From positions 1 to 64,000 of the forward strand of contig MEHQ01001678.1 in NCBI GenBank assembly GCA_008828725.1: a DNA stretch of 64,000 nt, given 5' to 3'. Under the pieces are notes generated by a model, which searched no databases, had not been told where the DNA came from, and was given only the letters and a program-made list of their open reading frames with translations. Shown piece by piece: positions 1 through 12,900 of the stretch (its first letter is position 1; each line of letters begins with the position of its first letter). The DNA comes from Saccharina japonica. Taxonomy: Eukaryota > Sar > Phaeophyceae > Laminariales > Laminariaceae. The position numbers and the translations under genes are program-made.

Positions 1-950
1 ACTGGGGCAACTTTTGTCACGCCCATTATCTTGAAAATCGGGCTTCACTTTTGGGATTATGCTTTCTGAGTCTCCGGTCCAAGGACCGGAGAATTTTCTA
101 ATTGAGGTTGGCCGCCGAAACGAAAAATTTATCCCATTGGCAAACGCGCCGAAGCTGTTCACCACCTCCGCCGCTGAAACATGTTCCAAAGTCTAGAGCA
201 TGCCTACAGTAGGCGACCCCTGCGCCAAAGCGAAGGTAAGGTACGGTAAGGTAACATCCTGCTCGACCACCGCTAGAATCCCATCGTTATCATTCTCGTT
301 TGGGGTTGGCCACCGAAACAGTAAATTTTGTCTTTGGCAAACGCGCCGGGTGCACTACTCCTGCTGCCATTGAACTATGCGCCCAAGTGAGACCATCCCT
401 ACTAAAAGGATCCCTGTGCTAGGGCGTACCTGGTATGAAATACCGGGTATCTAATATCTCTTTACCTCTGCCGCTAGCATCCCTTCGCTTCTACTACGAA
501 AAGTACTTGGCTTTGGTCATCAAGGCTGCCACCGGCAAAAGTACCGAATACGTAGCCCCTGTCTGCCGCTCAACTATGCCCCCAGGTACCCTCAAGTCCG
601 AGTCTGGGTCATCCCTAGGTAAAGCCAGTGGGGGTAGACCAAGGGTTTTCCACCAATCAAAATTTCCAACCTAAAAAATTGACCAACCAGAAAACTGCGG
701 GCACGAAATACCTTTTCATCTAGGTGATACCCTTCGCGTCTACTACGGCCAACATCCCATCGTTCCTATCTGAGGCTGGGCACTAAAAACAACAAAGGTT
801 GGCAAGGGCAAACGCACACAGCAGTGCGCAACTCCTACATAGATATATATCATAGCTGCTGCTAAATTATGAAGTACGCCCCCCAAGTTGTCTGTCTCAA
901 GTTTAGGCAACCCCTAGGATCCTTGTGCCAAGGCGAAGGTAAACTCCTTC
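1..950. repeat. Degenerate tandem repeat, about 200-260 bp period, at the 3' end of fabZ
   Basis: Four diverged units can be followed, beginning near 130, 328, 530 and 790. Most start with a GGCAAACGC-like block, pass through a CAACTATGCGCCC-like block, and end with a block related to GGATCCTTGTGCCAAGGCGAAGG. A GGTTGGCC(A/G)CCGAAAC block precedes the first two. The fabZ stop codon and its last few codons lie inside the last unit. No protein-coding exon is seen left of the fabZ stop. The units are strongly diverged, so the boundaries are approximate. Confidence 0.5.
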
Positions 951-3900
951 ACGTCTAACGCCAGCACTCCGTCCACGTAAGCTTTGCCGGTCATCTTGGC
1001 CAGGCCGAACTTAGGCTTCCACTTCAGGAGCTCCATCTCCATCACCAGCACGTCGCCTGGCACCACAGGCTTGCGCCACTTCACCTGGTGACAGACACAC
1101 AAGCCCATGTGCAAATTTTACGAGAAATCGCATTGCGAAAAAAGTCGAGACAAAGTCACATTTTGCAAACATTTGACGAGAAGACCACAATACAACTTTT
1201 GAAAAAATGACGAGATGGGATGGCTTCACAAGTACAGCATAGCAGTAACGCATTCGCGAGGGACACGAGAGGCTCGTAGTGCTGCATAGGTGTTGTACAG
1301 CCAGAGGTGTACAGCCGGAGGTTTCGTCTGCGCGTGTGTTGGAGGTGTTGATCAAAAGCGTGTCGATGGAATTTTCAGATCGTGTCCCGCCGTGCCGGCA
1401 GCAACACATACACTGCCTTGCCATTATAATGAGACAGGCGCAATACTGACGTGTGCCGTTAAGTGAGCACCTCCCCATTCTACTACAATATATATAGGTC
1501 ACGGTTCAGCAACGCTAAAAACAAAAAGCAAGCGAAACATTAGTTGGCGCTACGTACGATGATCGAGCCAAGGTCGCCAAGCCGGCCAGTCTTCCCACGA
1601 TGCATCTCCAGCATATATACTTGAGCGTTATACTCAATACTATCACTATATACCAGGTGATCTGCAACCCTTTCGAACGAAAAGTCGTGCTGTTCGTGGA
1701 TAAGCCAATGTCACGAAATACAAGCCGGCAGGCGCTGGCACATACACGATTTCGTCTAATAATGTAAAACAACTGTCCACACAGTAGTATATAGTACAGC
1801 AGTAGGGCAGTGTCTATAGTAGCACACGAAATATGCAGCATTATTAGCATTCCTGCAAAAAAGCAAGAGACGCCTCTACCCCCTCTTCTTCACCCTGAAG
1901 AACAGCCGCTATCGAGTTGCATAGTCGCAGCGGAACCATTTTATACGCCAGTACGTGTGGTACGTGACATTCAGCGCCGTCGTGGTGAATCAAGTTACCA
2001 TTCGACGTAAACCTCTAAGATTGACACATCAGTATTGCTGATAAACTAACTATTACGTAGAATGTTTATACGAAGCATGTATATACGCGAGCGGTGCATA
2101 TAGTCGGCAGCTCACCCCGTCAACCCCAGCAAAGAAGAAGGTCCCCTTCCCGTCGCTGCAAGGCTCCTGCAGACAAATCAAGCCACCAAGTTGAGCCATA
2201 GCCTCCACCTTATCGCCACCAAGCCGAGAAGGAACGCAGAGAGACAAAGGAAGAACAAAGCAATGAACCCGGCGGTCATAAATAAATAGTACCAGGTACA
2301 CGTATCATGTATATAGAGGCCCTCTCTCGTTCGTGTGAAGACCAGCCCAAAAACACAGAGCAGCAGGGATTCGCGCAACAGCATTGCAAATGCATGGAAG
2401 TGCCACCTGTACCGTGTACCAGGTATCATATACCTGGTACTGCTCTACTCCTACTGCAGATTCTGCTGCTGCCGCAATGGCTCGTAGAGGGGTTACTGCT
2501 GATGAAACTTGCAGCTCTACAAAGAAGAATCGGCACGAACCCTGGGTGTGCCGTGTGCTGGACATCGATATTAATAGCCAGAAACAGCCCATAAATGTGA
2601 AAGGCAACATCATCAGCAACCGTAGTCTACGTACTCATGTACCGCCAGGGTATAGCTGAGACTACGTAATGGTGTTGGACACTTGGGGCTGCTGCATTTA
2701 TACGAATGTACCAGTCCAGCACAGACGCACAGACGAGTATCCCTACGATAGTGAAAGCGTGTACGTCTAGACGGCTTGGCCCAGGTTGGGCACGATGGTT
2801 GCAACAACGCTACTACGGGGGATCATAGTAAATAGGACCAAATATGGTTGGTAAAAATAGGTAAATATATAGGTTTTTGTGTGTATCCGCAGGTCCTATT
2901 TACTACATTAGCCCACCCCGTAATAGCAACAATGCAAGGCGTATATACAGTTGTTGACTTACACGGGCTGGAGCGATGCCTGACCAGGCCAGGCATCACA
3001 GCGGCCTATAGAACCAAGGTACTATAATCACTAAAAATAAAATAAAAAATGAAGAGTCACACGCGGAAGGGCTCGAGTTTGGAGGCGTCAGCTTGCCCCA
3101 CCAATACCCTCGGTTTCCACGAGCGTTGGCGTCGCGTCATATACCGGCTACAACTGACACGGTGTTCGCGTTGCACGCATTTATCCTCTCAACACTCAAC
3201 ACTGTCCTCTACGTAGGGAGGTTTTGAAAGGGGAAATGAGACGAAAACATATGGTGATCATTATGTCACCGCTCACACTCAGCAGCTCGGCCTGTTCCTG
3301 CAAGTGTCGGATTTACCCATTATATGCGCATACCTGGTGCAATAGCACAAGCAGTCCGACACGAGCAAAGCATGATACAAGGTACTGCTGTATCATAAGT
3401 TACTCGTGTTAATAGTATTCTGCTCCTCCGCGCACACACTACGAGTACCGATACTATACTATTAGTAGATTTATACACAGATGGTTGACGATATTGCGCT
3501 TGTCGTGTTTTGGCCGATGCTGGTACAAGACCTAGTATTAGTAATGTAAGACGCCGTGGGCGGGTGGGTGATGTGTCGAGCAACGCCTCTCTTCTCTCTG
3601 GGATTCGCGGCGAAGATTGAGCTGCTCGGGAATGAGCTTCGGCCGGGTTATAACTGTACTCGATAATGTCTACTACGAGTAACTCGAACGGGCTGCGTTG
3701 CTCTGCGGTCATCCCTTGCGTTGTTAACGCAGTAACTTTGGGCCTGTTCTTTCTCTGGTATAGCGCGGGTCAAAATAATGAAATGGTGGCGCCACCTCCC
3801 GCGGGCAGTGTTGCCGACCCTCCCCTACTATTGACGGTTTTTCCAGATGAGAAGCCGTCTATATGCCGTAGTTGCCTGTGGCCTAGAGCTGGAAACAAGG

Positions 3901-6900
3901 GTCACATTGCTGTCTCCCATCTTTTCCCTGAACGCGTTTGCTCGTGTTTTGTTTTGCTTTCCCCCCGGTCTTGCGGCAGGAGCATGGGCAGTCTTCAGCA
4001 GAGAGAGGTCAAGTTTCACGCAAGGATCGTAACTTCCGACCAGCGGCAGGCAGGCAGGCGTGCTTCCAGACGCAGGGCGCAGATACAGCCACGACTATAC
4101 CTATAACTGGCATACTTCGTATGATAACTATTGAGTGCAGGGGAGAGAGAAAATCCATAAATTGTTTCCCTACAAATAGGAAGGCAAACTTTCGCTCAAG
4201 GACGATGTAACACAGCCCAATTTGCTAGAACCATCCATACCGATGAACAAAACGGGACGACCAAATATGCCGAAACGACGCTCGTTTGGATAACAGCTGG
4301 GGGGCCGTCCTGGGAGTATGTGATTGAGCTGTCTCGAAGGGCGTCCCTCTTCTTTCTGCATCTGGTGGCGAAGCTCGAGCTATTGTGGACTGAACTTTGG
4401 CTAGGGGGACTGCACTCGAAAATACCTGTTAGGTGGAACAGGGGCTGCGTTTCTCTAGGGCGTTCCTTTGCTTTGTTCCGGATAGTAATTATGCTCTGCG
4501 CGCACACATTACTACTGGTACATAAAGTCCCGCTGTATTTTGAGGAGATGCTGGTACTCTCTTATTTAATAATAGGCGATTGATTAGACTACGCTTCTCG
4601 TGTTTTGGTCGACATCGATATAGTGAGAGTCTCGTATCTCATTATTATACGTATAGCTGTCGGCTGCCGTACCGTACAAACATGAAAGGACCCTGTTCCT
4701 TTCTCAGGGGGTGTATGTGATAGGACAAAGCAGCTCTCATAAAAATTTCATACTGCTGAGGTACCGTGCTCTACAGCAGCAGCAATATACCTGGTACCTG
4801 TATACGAGTACTTACAGAGTACCTTCAAGTAGGAGTACGCCATTGTGCTGTACGGTCGACGGGTAGAAAGGAAGGTTTAATGTGAAGAACACACACACAC
4901 GGTACTATTCACCGATCAGTATTCGGCAGTATCAGTACGTATATACCGTAATCATGCGAGAGTTGGCACCCATCGGAAGGTTGGCACCCATCGGAGAAAT
5001 AGCACCGGGGTGCGATAAAAAACACAACGTAGAAACTTTAATCGTGTTTTCGCACCCCCATCGGAGATATCGCACCCGGGTGCGATCTCTCCGACATAAA
5101 TAGAAATTTGAGGGCCACCGCAGCGGGTCTGTGGTAGGTAATATTCTCATTCTTTCATACTCCGATGATATATCGCCAGTGCGCCACTCCTCTCAAACGT
5201 ACCGTACTTTACCAACGCATGGTAGGTCAAGTCGTTTTAGGTAGCTTTGAGTCGTTTAATTTGTATGCTCTCAACCAAGCACACAGCACACATCATCCGG
5301 TACATGCCGCCTACCGGTACACCTCACAAATCACAGAACCAGCTCGTGGTACGATATTACAATACCTACCTTGTGCAACCGAGGCAGACAGGAACTACAG
5401 AGGAAATCGAGTGGTTCAGCATAAAGCGAACAGCAGACCCATAGCGTACCGGTACGTGACATTTCATTTGCTGCCAGCATCTCGTCGATGGCCTCTCCTG
5501 CTGCCAAAGGGTAGGAAACCGCAACAGGAACAAAAGCAACACACACAATGGCCTGTGAAAAGGCAGTCTCGCTGCGTGCACCCTCTGACATGATGCTGCA
5601 GGGGGTGGTCTGGATGCCGTGGGTTTGTGTGGACGCTGCGCATCTCAGCGGAATGCCGCCGCGTTTTTCGGGGTATTGTGCCGTATTATACCGTATTTTA
5701 CCGGATCGATTCTCAATTCGCCGGCACACCGTTTTGGGTGATGTAAGGTGTGTGTTAACTGCTGTGTTTACTGTGCCCTACATCTGCAACAGGGTGGGTA
5801 CGGTATCCAGCTGTTGTGGTACTCGGTATCGCACCCATCGGAGAGATCGCACCGGGGTGCATGTACGCAGCACCGTTGCCCCAGTACGGCGCGGTGTATT
5901 TCGATTCAGCAGCGCACCCATCGGAGAGATCGCACCGGGGGTGCGCCAAAATTGAAGAACGGCATGATTTAATTGTATTTCCGCACCCCCATCGGAAGGT
6001 TGGCACCCATCGGAGAGATAGCACCGGGGTGCGATAAAAAACACAACGTAGAAACATTCAAAAATCGATCGCACCCCGGTGCCAACTCTCGCATGATTAC
6101 GGTACTCGTACATACATTATTTGTCAGGTTTGATACTGCTAGTACTGGGAACCTAAGACTATACGGTTACTGCCCCAGTATACTCCCCAGTGCACCCAGT
6201 ATACTGCCAGAAGTATACCCAGCATACTGCCATAAATATATTGTTACGACATATACCTGGTGTGCGTTGTAACGTTGTAACGCTTGTTCCCGCAAGCCGG
6301 GTGTACGAACTTGATCCCTGCAATATCTGCTCCACTATATACTGTCTGTGTATTTTCAGGGTTTAATACTGTCAATACTGGGCAACAAGTATAGCCCAGT
6401 ACTCTGGCAGTATCAAGCCACGAAAATTCGAAAATACTTGCCCAGTATGTACTCGCAGTATCAAACCTAAACCTTGAAAATACAATACGGAAATACTACG
6501 AGCACTGTCGACGTTTGATACTGCGAGCCCTGGGCTATACTACTGTAACTATTGCGGGCCGTCCATATTGCGAGTACTGGGGCATCATCAGTGGGTTGGA
6601 TGCCGTGATACTGCTTGTGAGTACTCTTACAGCCAGTATATATTGCGTACACGGGTACGAACTGCCCCATAAATACTGGCATACTGGCAGTACTGTTGTA
6701 CGCCCAGTACTGTACCCAGCAGACCCAGTATACTGCTTGTACTACAGTACGGCTCATGACGGCAGAAAATTGTTTGTTCTTTGTCGAAGAACAAAACGAG
6801 CGAACGGGGATGCATTCGAGGTTAACTCTGTGCAAGCTACGCGACACTGCACCTGCAAGACTCCAGGCATGATGGGCAGGTCCGGGAAGTGGCCGGTGAA

Positions 6901-7254
6901 CTGGGGCTCGTTGTTGGTGATGCACTTGATGCCGACGATACGCTTGCCGGCTTCGAAGTGCAGGACCTTGTCAACGAGAGCGAACGGGTACCGGTGTGGC
7001 AGAACCTTGAGGATGTTCTCGGGCACTGTGAACACGGCCTCTGGGTGCGCGATGCCCTTGCTAATGTCTAATGCTGTCGGCCCTACGGGCACCTCCTCAG
7101 CACCTTCGGACATCTTGAGCGACGCTCCGGCGGTGCTACGTGCTGCGACGCTCGGCCGCATGAACGCGTGCGATCCCACGAACGCCGTAGCTTCAGGGAC
7201 CATCAGCAGCGCGCACAAGGCAGGCACGATCGCCATGACAGAAGATGGAGACAT
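914..7254 (-). CDS. fabZ: Plastid beta-hydroxyacyl-ACP dehydratase, three exons
   Basis: FabZ removes water from (3R)-hydroxyacyl-ACP to give trans-2-enoyl-ACP in type II fatty-acid synthesis, here presumably in the plastid. Exons, in minus-strand order, are 7254-6853 (134 codons), 2208-2116 (31 codons) and 1084-914 (56 codons plus TAG). All junctions are GT..AG and phase 0, giving 221 residues. Residues 1-25 form a hydrophobic signal peptide ending in ATAF, the heterokont plastid cleavage motif, followed by an Ala/Ser-rich transit region to about residue 60. The hotdog domain follows, with LPHRYPF (catalytic His87), GHFP at 121-124 and the catalytic Glu136, second residue of exon 2, in VEAMAQ. 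The core length matches bacterial FabZ. The start is the Met just before the signal peptide. The last residues (ALAQGS) fall in a local tandem repeat and may be a recent extension. Both introns are repeat-rich. Identification is firm; exon ends are inferred from frame and splice consensus. Confidence 0.93.
2811..2925. mobile_element. MITE family A, copy 1
   Basis: A 115 bp element with imperfect terminal inverted repeats: a TACGGGGGATCATAGTAAAT end and a TTTACTACATTAGCCCACCC end before CGTAATA. The AT-rich core contains the shared words AAAATAGGTAAATATATAGG and TTTTTGTGTGTA. It lies in fabZ intron 1. The other copies in the window are near 15085, 22108, 31042, 36555, 50477 and 54576. Confidence 0.75.
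4947..6105. mobile_element. Foldback-type element with perfect TIRs in fabZ intron 1
   Basis: The left end reads TACCGTAATCATGCGAGAG followed by TTGGCACC. The right end is its exact reverse complement. Several internal copies of a GCACCCATCGGAGAGATCGC-type hairpin, paired with CACCGGGGTGCGAT, occur near 4975-5100, 5827-5860, 5912-5945 and 5985-6075, in both orientations. The middle (about 5110-5800) shows no transposase. No clear target-site duplication was seen. Most likely it is a non-autonomous transposon with internal hairpins. Confidence 0.6.
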
Positions 7255-8360
7255 CGTCCGAAGCGCTCCTCCTTCGAAATGAGGTGAAGAGCAAAGCACG
7301 CCGGGGAGCAAGAGCTTCTGCCTTAGTCCAGGGTAGATAAGCTATATCTAAACGGTGTCTTTGTACAAGAGGGGTGTGGTTGTGGCCCGAAGGTGTGAAA
7401 TGGAATCCTAAGGAGTTCGACTATATGAAGGCGGTCACAAAATATTTTGAACCGGGAACTGGGACCGCCACCGTCAGTCGGTGCGGCTCACAGAAGCGAG
7501 CGAGCGAGCGAGAGCGGAGGACCCGTGGTGAGAGAGTGGCCATTTACGCTGCAGACAGTGCGCAGTGTTGTTTGGCGTGAGGGTGGATTGTGTGGAGGGG
7601 GGCGTTTGCGTCGGCGCGGATCTAAAACGCAAAACGGAGGACTGGTTAGCAAGCGGGCCGCCCCTTGGCACACGCCGCACCTATCGGGCCTTTCCCGCCC
7701 TCCCTGGCGCCACCCCCTCCCTCATTGCCTGTGGCCTTGAGCACAACTCCTCACAAGGCCCGCATCAGTATCGTCTTTACCTAGAAGCAAGAGAGAGATC
7801 ATTGCTCTGCTCGTCATGGCTCTGCGGTTCGTTGCACGGTACGCTTTAGCCCCATAAAACCAACAAAGACTCGACCCGGTAACTCTTGCGGGATCCCTTC
7901 CCACGGGCAAGCAAGCGGGTTCGCTCCTGACGAGTACCGCCACTCCCGGGCAAAGGGACTCACTGTAGACACTACAGCAGCAGCAGCAGCAGTAGCCCTG
8001 ATTTCGCCTTGGCTCCTCTAACCGTGTTGCTCCCCTTGTCCACTGCTCTCCCTCCCACCCCGTAGTTCGCCAATAATTTCCACCGCTTTTTTTTTGGTTT
8101 ATAGCGCCAACCCCCAACAAGCAGGAACAACCTTTCAGGGGAGGGCCGGCCTTACAGGAACTGCTGTCTCCTAGTGCTGTAGGAACCCCTCGCTGTGTGC
8201 GGAGGGGGCATCGGAGCTGTCGGCGTGCTGACACGCTCCTATATAGCACGGCACCCTCACGGTGCGCTTCAACGGAGCTGGAGGCCCGCGATCGCTCGGT
8301 TGGACGGCGGACGGGCCGGGCCTGTCTGAAAATATTAGGCCGAGCTAGCTGGCCTTGGAG
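7255..8360. promoter_or_regulatory. Shared upstream region between divergent fabZ and SF3A1
   Basis: About 1.1 kb separate the two start codons, so both promoters should lie here. The segment is GC-rich, with a CGAGCGAGCGAG run near 7498 and a CAG/AGC microsatellite near 7975. No TATA box could be assigned with confidence. The 5' UTR boundaries are not visible. Confidence 0.45.
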
Positions 8361-9896
8361 ATGCAGGGGGGCATGGCGCCTTCGGTAGGAGACGCTGAGC
8401 CTGTGAACGCTCCTGCCGCGGTTGCTAATGGAGAACCGGGTGCTGCTGCTGCTTCTGAGGGGGCGGGAGGGGAGGGGGAAGGAGGAGAGGGAGCGGCGGC
8501 TGTGGGGAGCAATGGCGTGGAGCAGCCGTACCAGGGGAAGGTGAGCTGTCTGCCTGCAGGGTGCTTTAAAGGTTTGCCCAAACGATTGTCACACCCCAAA
8601 CTTGAAATGATCAGCCTATCGTACCACTCAGCTTGCAAAGATGAGTTTCGATAAATCTCACAGCTGTGTTTTTTTTTTTTTTTCTAATATCGTACCACGG
8701 CGGTGGTGGTATCCGGTGCTCGAGTTATCGAGCATTGAGCATTGGTTGATACTTGAGCGGATTACCCGCAGAAACACGGGTAGCCCTCGTAAGAATATCA
8801 CTTCGTCGCGCACTGCACTTCTGCCGCTTGAATCGCAAGTGTAAGCTCAGCCCTCATCCTGGCTTGAACCTTGAGGCTCACTCACTGCATCAACTCCACT
8901 GACAGCTGCTGTCGTCGCTGTTGGTACTGCTACTACTGCTGTTGTTGCCGCTGTTGGTACTGCTGTGCCCGGCATCTCGTATGATACTCGTGTCATACTG
9001 CCAGTGTACTTTTACTGGCTGAGAGCACCCATCAGGTTGAACCGTACTACCAGGACCGGTATTAAATAGTATTGCTGTACCTGTGGTTACTACTGCTGTA
9101 TGTTGAAACACATATATTGAAAATTACGTGCACCCCACAAACGCCACCCCCTATGATACACGGGTATACTTGTATACCTGGTATATCAAGTATGTAACGG
9201 AAAACCTCACAAAAAGAAGAAATACTTATTTGTACACGAGAGAAGGAGGAGAGAGGAAGAGGCTGGGACTCCGCGCACAATGGACGAGTTCTTGTCTCCC
9301 GCTATATATTCCAAGCCACAGACACGTAAGACAAACATTTTCTCCGTCGAGACATCCTCGCCAGCTGGGGGGGGGGGCGGTGGCTGACGGCTTTGCCGCA
9401 GCAGATTGTCCTTGCGACTCTCTACTATTGCAGTAGTAACTCCTGACGAGCTGAACTGGTTGGAAGGGAGGCTTGTGAGCGAGGGTTGTTGTTGCCGAGC
9501 TGATTGTAAGGACCACGGCGCTCTGTTTGCCTGGTTTACAACCACCTCGGCAGCAATTTTCTAAGAATGTTATTTATTTATGGAGAGGTTTTGCCTCTGG
9601 CTGCAGCCGTCGGCGTGAGATGAGGGCACCAAGTGGATCCTCTTGGCGGCCACGCGGCTTAAACGATACCTGGCACGATGCTCGTATGATGCATGATATG
9701 ATGCATGATGCATGATATGAGTGTTTCGGAGGGCAGTGTAGAGGGTTCCGCCCGGGGATCAATCAGGGCGTCAAGCGGGGTCAGGGTAAAATGTAAACGT
9801 CCAAACGGTTTATTTTGTGTTTTCCACCTGGGCCTTCGACCAATAAGAGGGAGTCGAACTTTCTTCGAAACTTGCTGCCGAAATGGTTGTATGATA

Positions 9897-9948
<52 letters not shown>

Positions 9949-12900
9949 ATCTTCACATTAAACTCGTTTCAGTTGCTAATCCCTATAGTCTGATCTAGCA
10001 AGATCACGGCCCGTGGTCACAAAAGTGCTAGAGCCATCAGAGAATCCTAAAGAACACGTACACTTAGCAGGGGAAGGATACACAAGTCCGAAGAGGTACA
10101 CCTAAAATCCCTACAGCATGTTATGCGTGTCCAAAACTGAACTACACGCCCGCAATCTCCATTCGACTACAGCAGCCTCTTTCCCCCCCCCCCCTCCCAC
10201 TCTTTACCAATGAATTTGCCGACTACAGCGTAACTACTGTCTGAAGTGCTGTCTGTACAAAAACACACGGTAGGCGTGGGAACAAGATGGAGCACGCAGC
10301 TGCTGTCTGAAGTGCTGCCGGAATGACAGTCCGCGGGCACACAGTGAAAAAGAACAGCCAACCAAAGCCATCACGTCAATTGACAATTGCCCGAATCTAT
10401 CCTGAACGTCTGTGTTAGGCACAGCATTATAAACATCGACACTGATTAGGAATCGTTCCACATTGAAGGGGTCTTCCACGATCAGGCACACAATGAAGGC
10501 ACCCGGGGTGTCCGCGCCATCTCTGCCGCGTCTCTCTACAAAACCAGTGACGTCATCCACACAGACCCAACAACGAAATTCAGGGGAAAAAACGAAAAAA
10601 ACGAAAATGATTGTCCGTTCGTCACGGGTCGATGTCGTCCGTGCTCCGGATGGCTGCTCCGCGCTGCTGTGCTGCTGCTGCGGCGTGCTGCTGTGATCCG
10701 GCGCGCCGCTCCGGTGCCACTTGGCCAGTCCTAGCACGACCACACTCGACCTGCTCCGTCCGTACTCGCTCTCGTTGTTGTCCTTCCCAGTCGGCTCCTC
10801 GCTTTCTCCCTCGTTGCACTCAGGGTGCTTGGTCTGGAAAATAAAAATTCTCGCGCTGAAGGGATTGACCAGTCCAACAACAGCTCGTCGCCACACGCTC
10901 CCTCCTCCTTTGATGGCGAAGCCAGGTTACTGAGACAGTACAGCTCCCTCTAGCAAACACACCTAGGGCCGTGTACATAGTGTCCGTCCACCTTTCTGAT
11001 GGCGTCTGCCTCCGCGCACAAAAGTGAGATGGACATTGCTGTCTACACCGACGGCCAAAAAGGCCCGTGCATCTGAACTTTTGCGCCTAACGCACCAGTG
11101 CCGATCCAACTCTACCGTTGCACACGCTTCGCGGCGGGTGCGCAGCAGCAAGAAGGTATCGGTCCGCTTGAGGGTGAGCCTAGCCTTGCTCGCTAGAAAG
11201 ACCCCCCCCCTCGCTATGGGCCATGCCAAAGCAAAAACTTTGCCGAGGCAGCGAGGGGAAGAAGGGAAGAGTGGACGGTGGTAGCGCTGTATCATACCTG
11301 TAGAGGGTAAAAGTCGTAGGCCTCTCATAGCTCTCATAGCTATCATAGCACTACCATACTACCATACAGTCAGTAGTCGGATGACGTGCAGCGTGCGACT
11401 TCCTTGGCCGGCGACTGATAAGAGACGGGCTATACTATCGTATTGCCGAAAAGTACTCGTACGAAGAGATATGTTCGAAAAAAAAGACATACTAGGTACA
11501 TTTCACAAACATAACTATACATACAGCATGATTTTCTTTGGAGATACGGTTAGTATATATAGGTCTCTCTTGCCTCGGCCGTAAGTGATACTCGTACACC
11601 ATGCAAGGTTTCTGCGCCTGACGGAGCATCGCTATATGAAAGCGACTCCAAGACCATCGGACACTGCACCAGGGTTGGTCGAATGTGTCACCACTCGTCG
11701 GGTAGAGAATACTCGATGTTAAATTGTTCGAGGACCGACGCAGTCGACCGTAATCTCTCTTGAGCTTCCGCGCATCGCTTACTGAAAGCGATCCCGCCAA
11801 GACTTACTGCACGATGGACGGGTTAATGAACTGATTGCGTCGGCTTGAAATGTGATGGCGATTTCAGGCAATTGGAAACTACGCCCAGACCCTGACTAAG
11901 AGCTCCTTTAAACCCCGCACGAGCCGGCGGCGGTCCACCTCGCACTTTCAACTTACGAGTATGACTAATATATTACAAATATGTTGACGGTATTTTCAAG
12001 TTCTAAGCTCTTAGGCGGGGTCTGAGTGCCAATGGGAAGGGTCCACCGCGGAGTCAAAGCACCAAATGAGAACAGGGTGCCAGACACACAGACACATAAT
12101 AATGTAACCATGTGTATATACAACCAGTACAATCGTGGGTGCCTGTTTTATACGCACAGGTGATCGGTACTCCCTAGTCCCCCCTTGCACACAACGTATA
12201 TAGCTGGAAAAAATGTCAAAACATCCTTGTGGGGACATTGAACAATGTACAGTAGCACACACCACACACCATCACGACTACCGAAGTGAGAAGTTGTCGA
12301 CACCTTGTTTGTGCGGGTTGCTATTGTAAATACCATTACGTTTACGACGTACAGTAATTTGTATGTGTACGAGTATGTACATTGTCTAATGCCTCCACAA
12401 CAATGTAAAAAACCCTACAGGGTGTCGATAACCTCTCAGTTCCAGTAGTGGACAAAGCATGATAGTAGATCTTCCTAAGGTAGCTATTTAGGCACTCTGG
12501 TTGGCCAAGGGTATGTTTTACGCGGCGCAATAAACTTGGAGTCTTTCCCAGCCACAGCTGGCCCACAGCATCCCGAGCAAACCAAGAGTCCTTCCAAGCT
12601 CCCCATCCACGCCGGCCGAGTCAACCTAGAGTCTTTTACCAAGCACAGCATCCCTAGCACTGACCGCTGGCATAGGGTTCGGGTTAAGGTTAGGGTAAGG
12701 GTTCGGGTCGGAGGGTCGGCTTTAGGCGTCAAGCACAAAACCCCCGTAAAGATCTACTATCAAGATCTGTCCACCCCTCCTCAGTTCGGTACGCAACGCC
12801 TAATGCCAGATAGATGTGGTGTGTGGTGTGCCCTGTGGAGCAAAGGGCAGAGCGCAAATACATGTCCATGCGTATGTACGTATCAACAGTTTTTTCTCTC

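Larger units (their letters stand above)
2209..6852 (-). other. fabZ intron 1 (4.6 kb), repeat-filled
   Basis: No convincing exon is seen on either strand. The intron holds a TA-flanked MITE (2811-2925), a foldback element with 25-27 bp terminal inverted repeats (4947-6105), and from about 6130 to 6730 many scattered CAGTACTGG / CCAGTATAC words that resemble a degenerate array. Open frames here lack splice context or recognisable domains. Confidence 0.6.
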
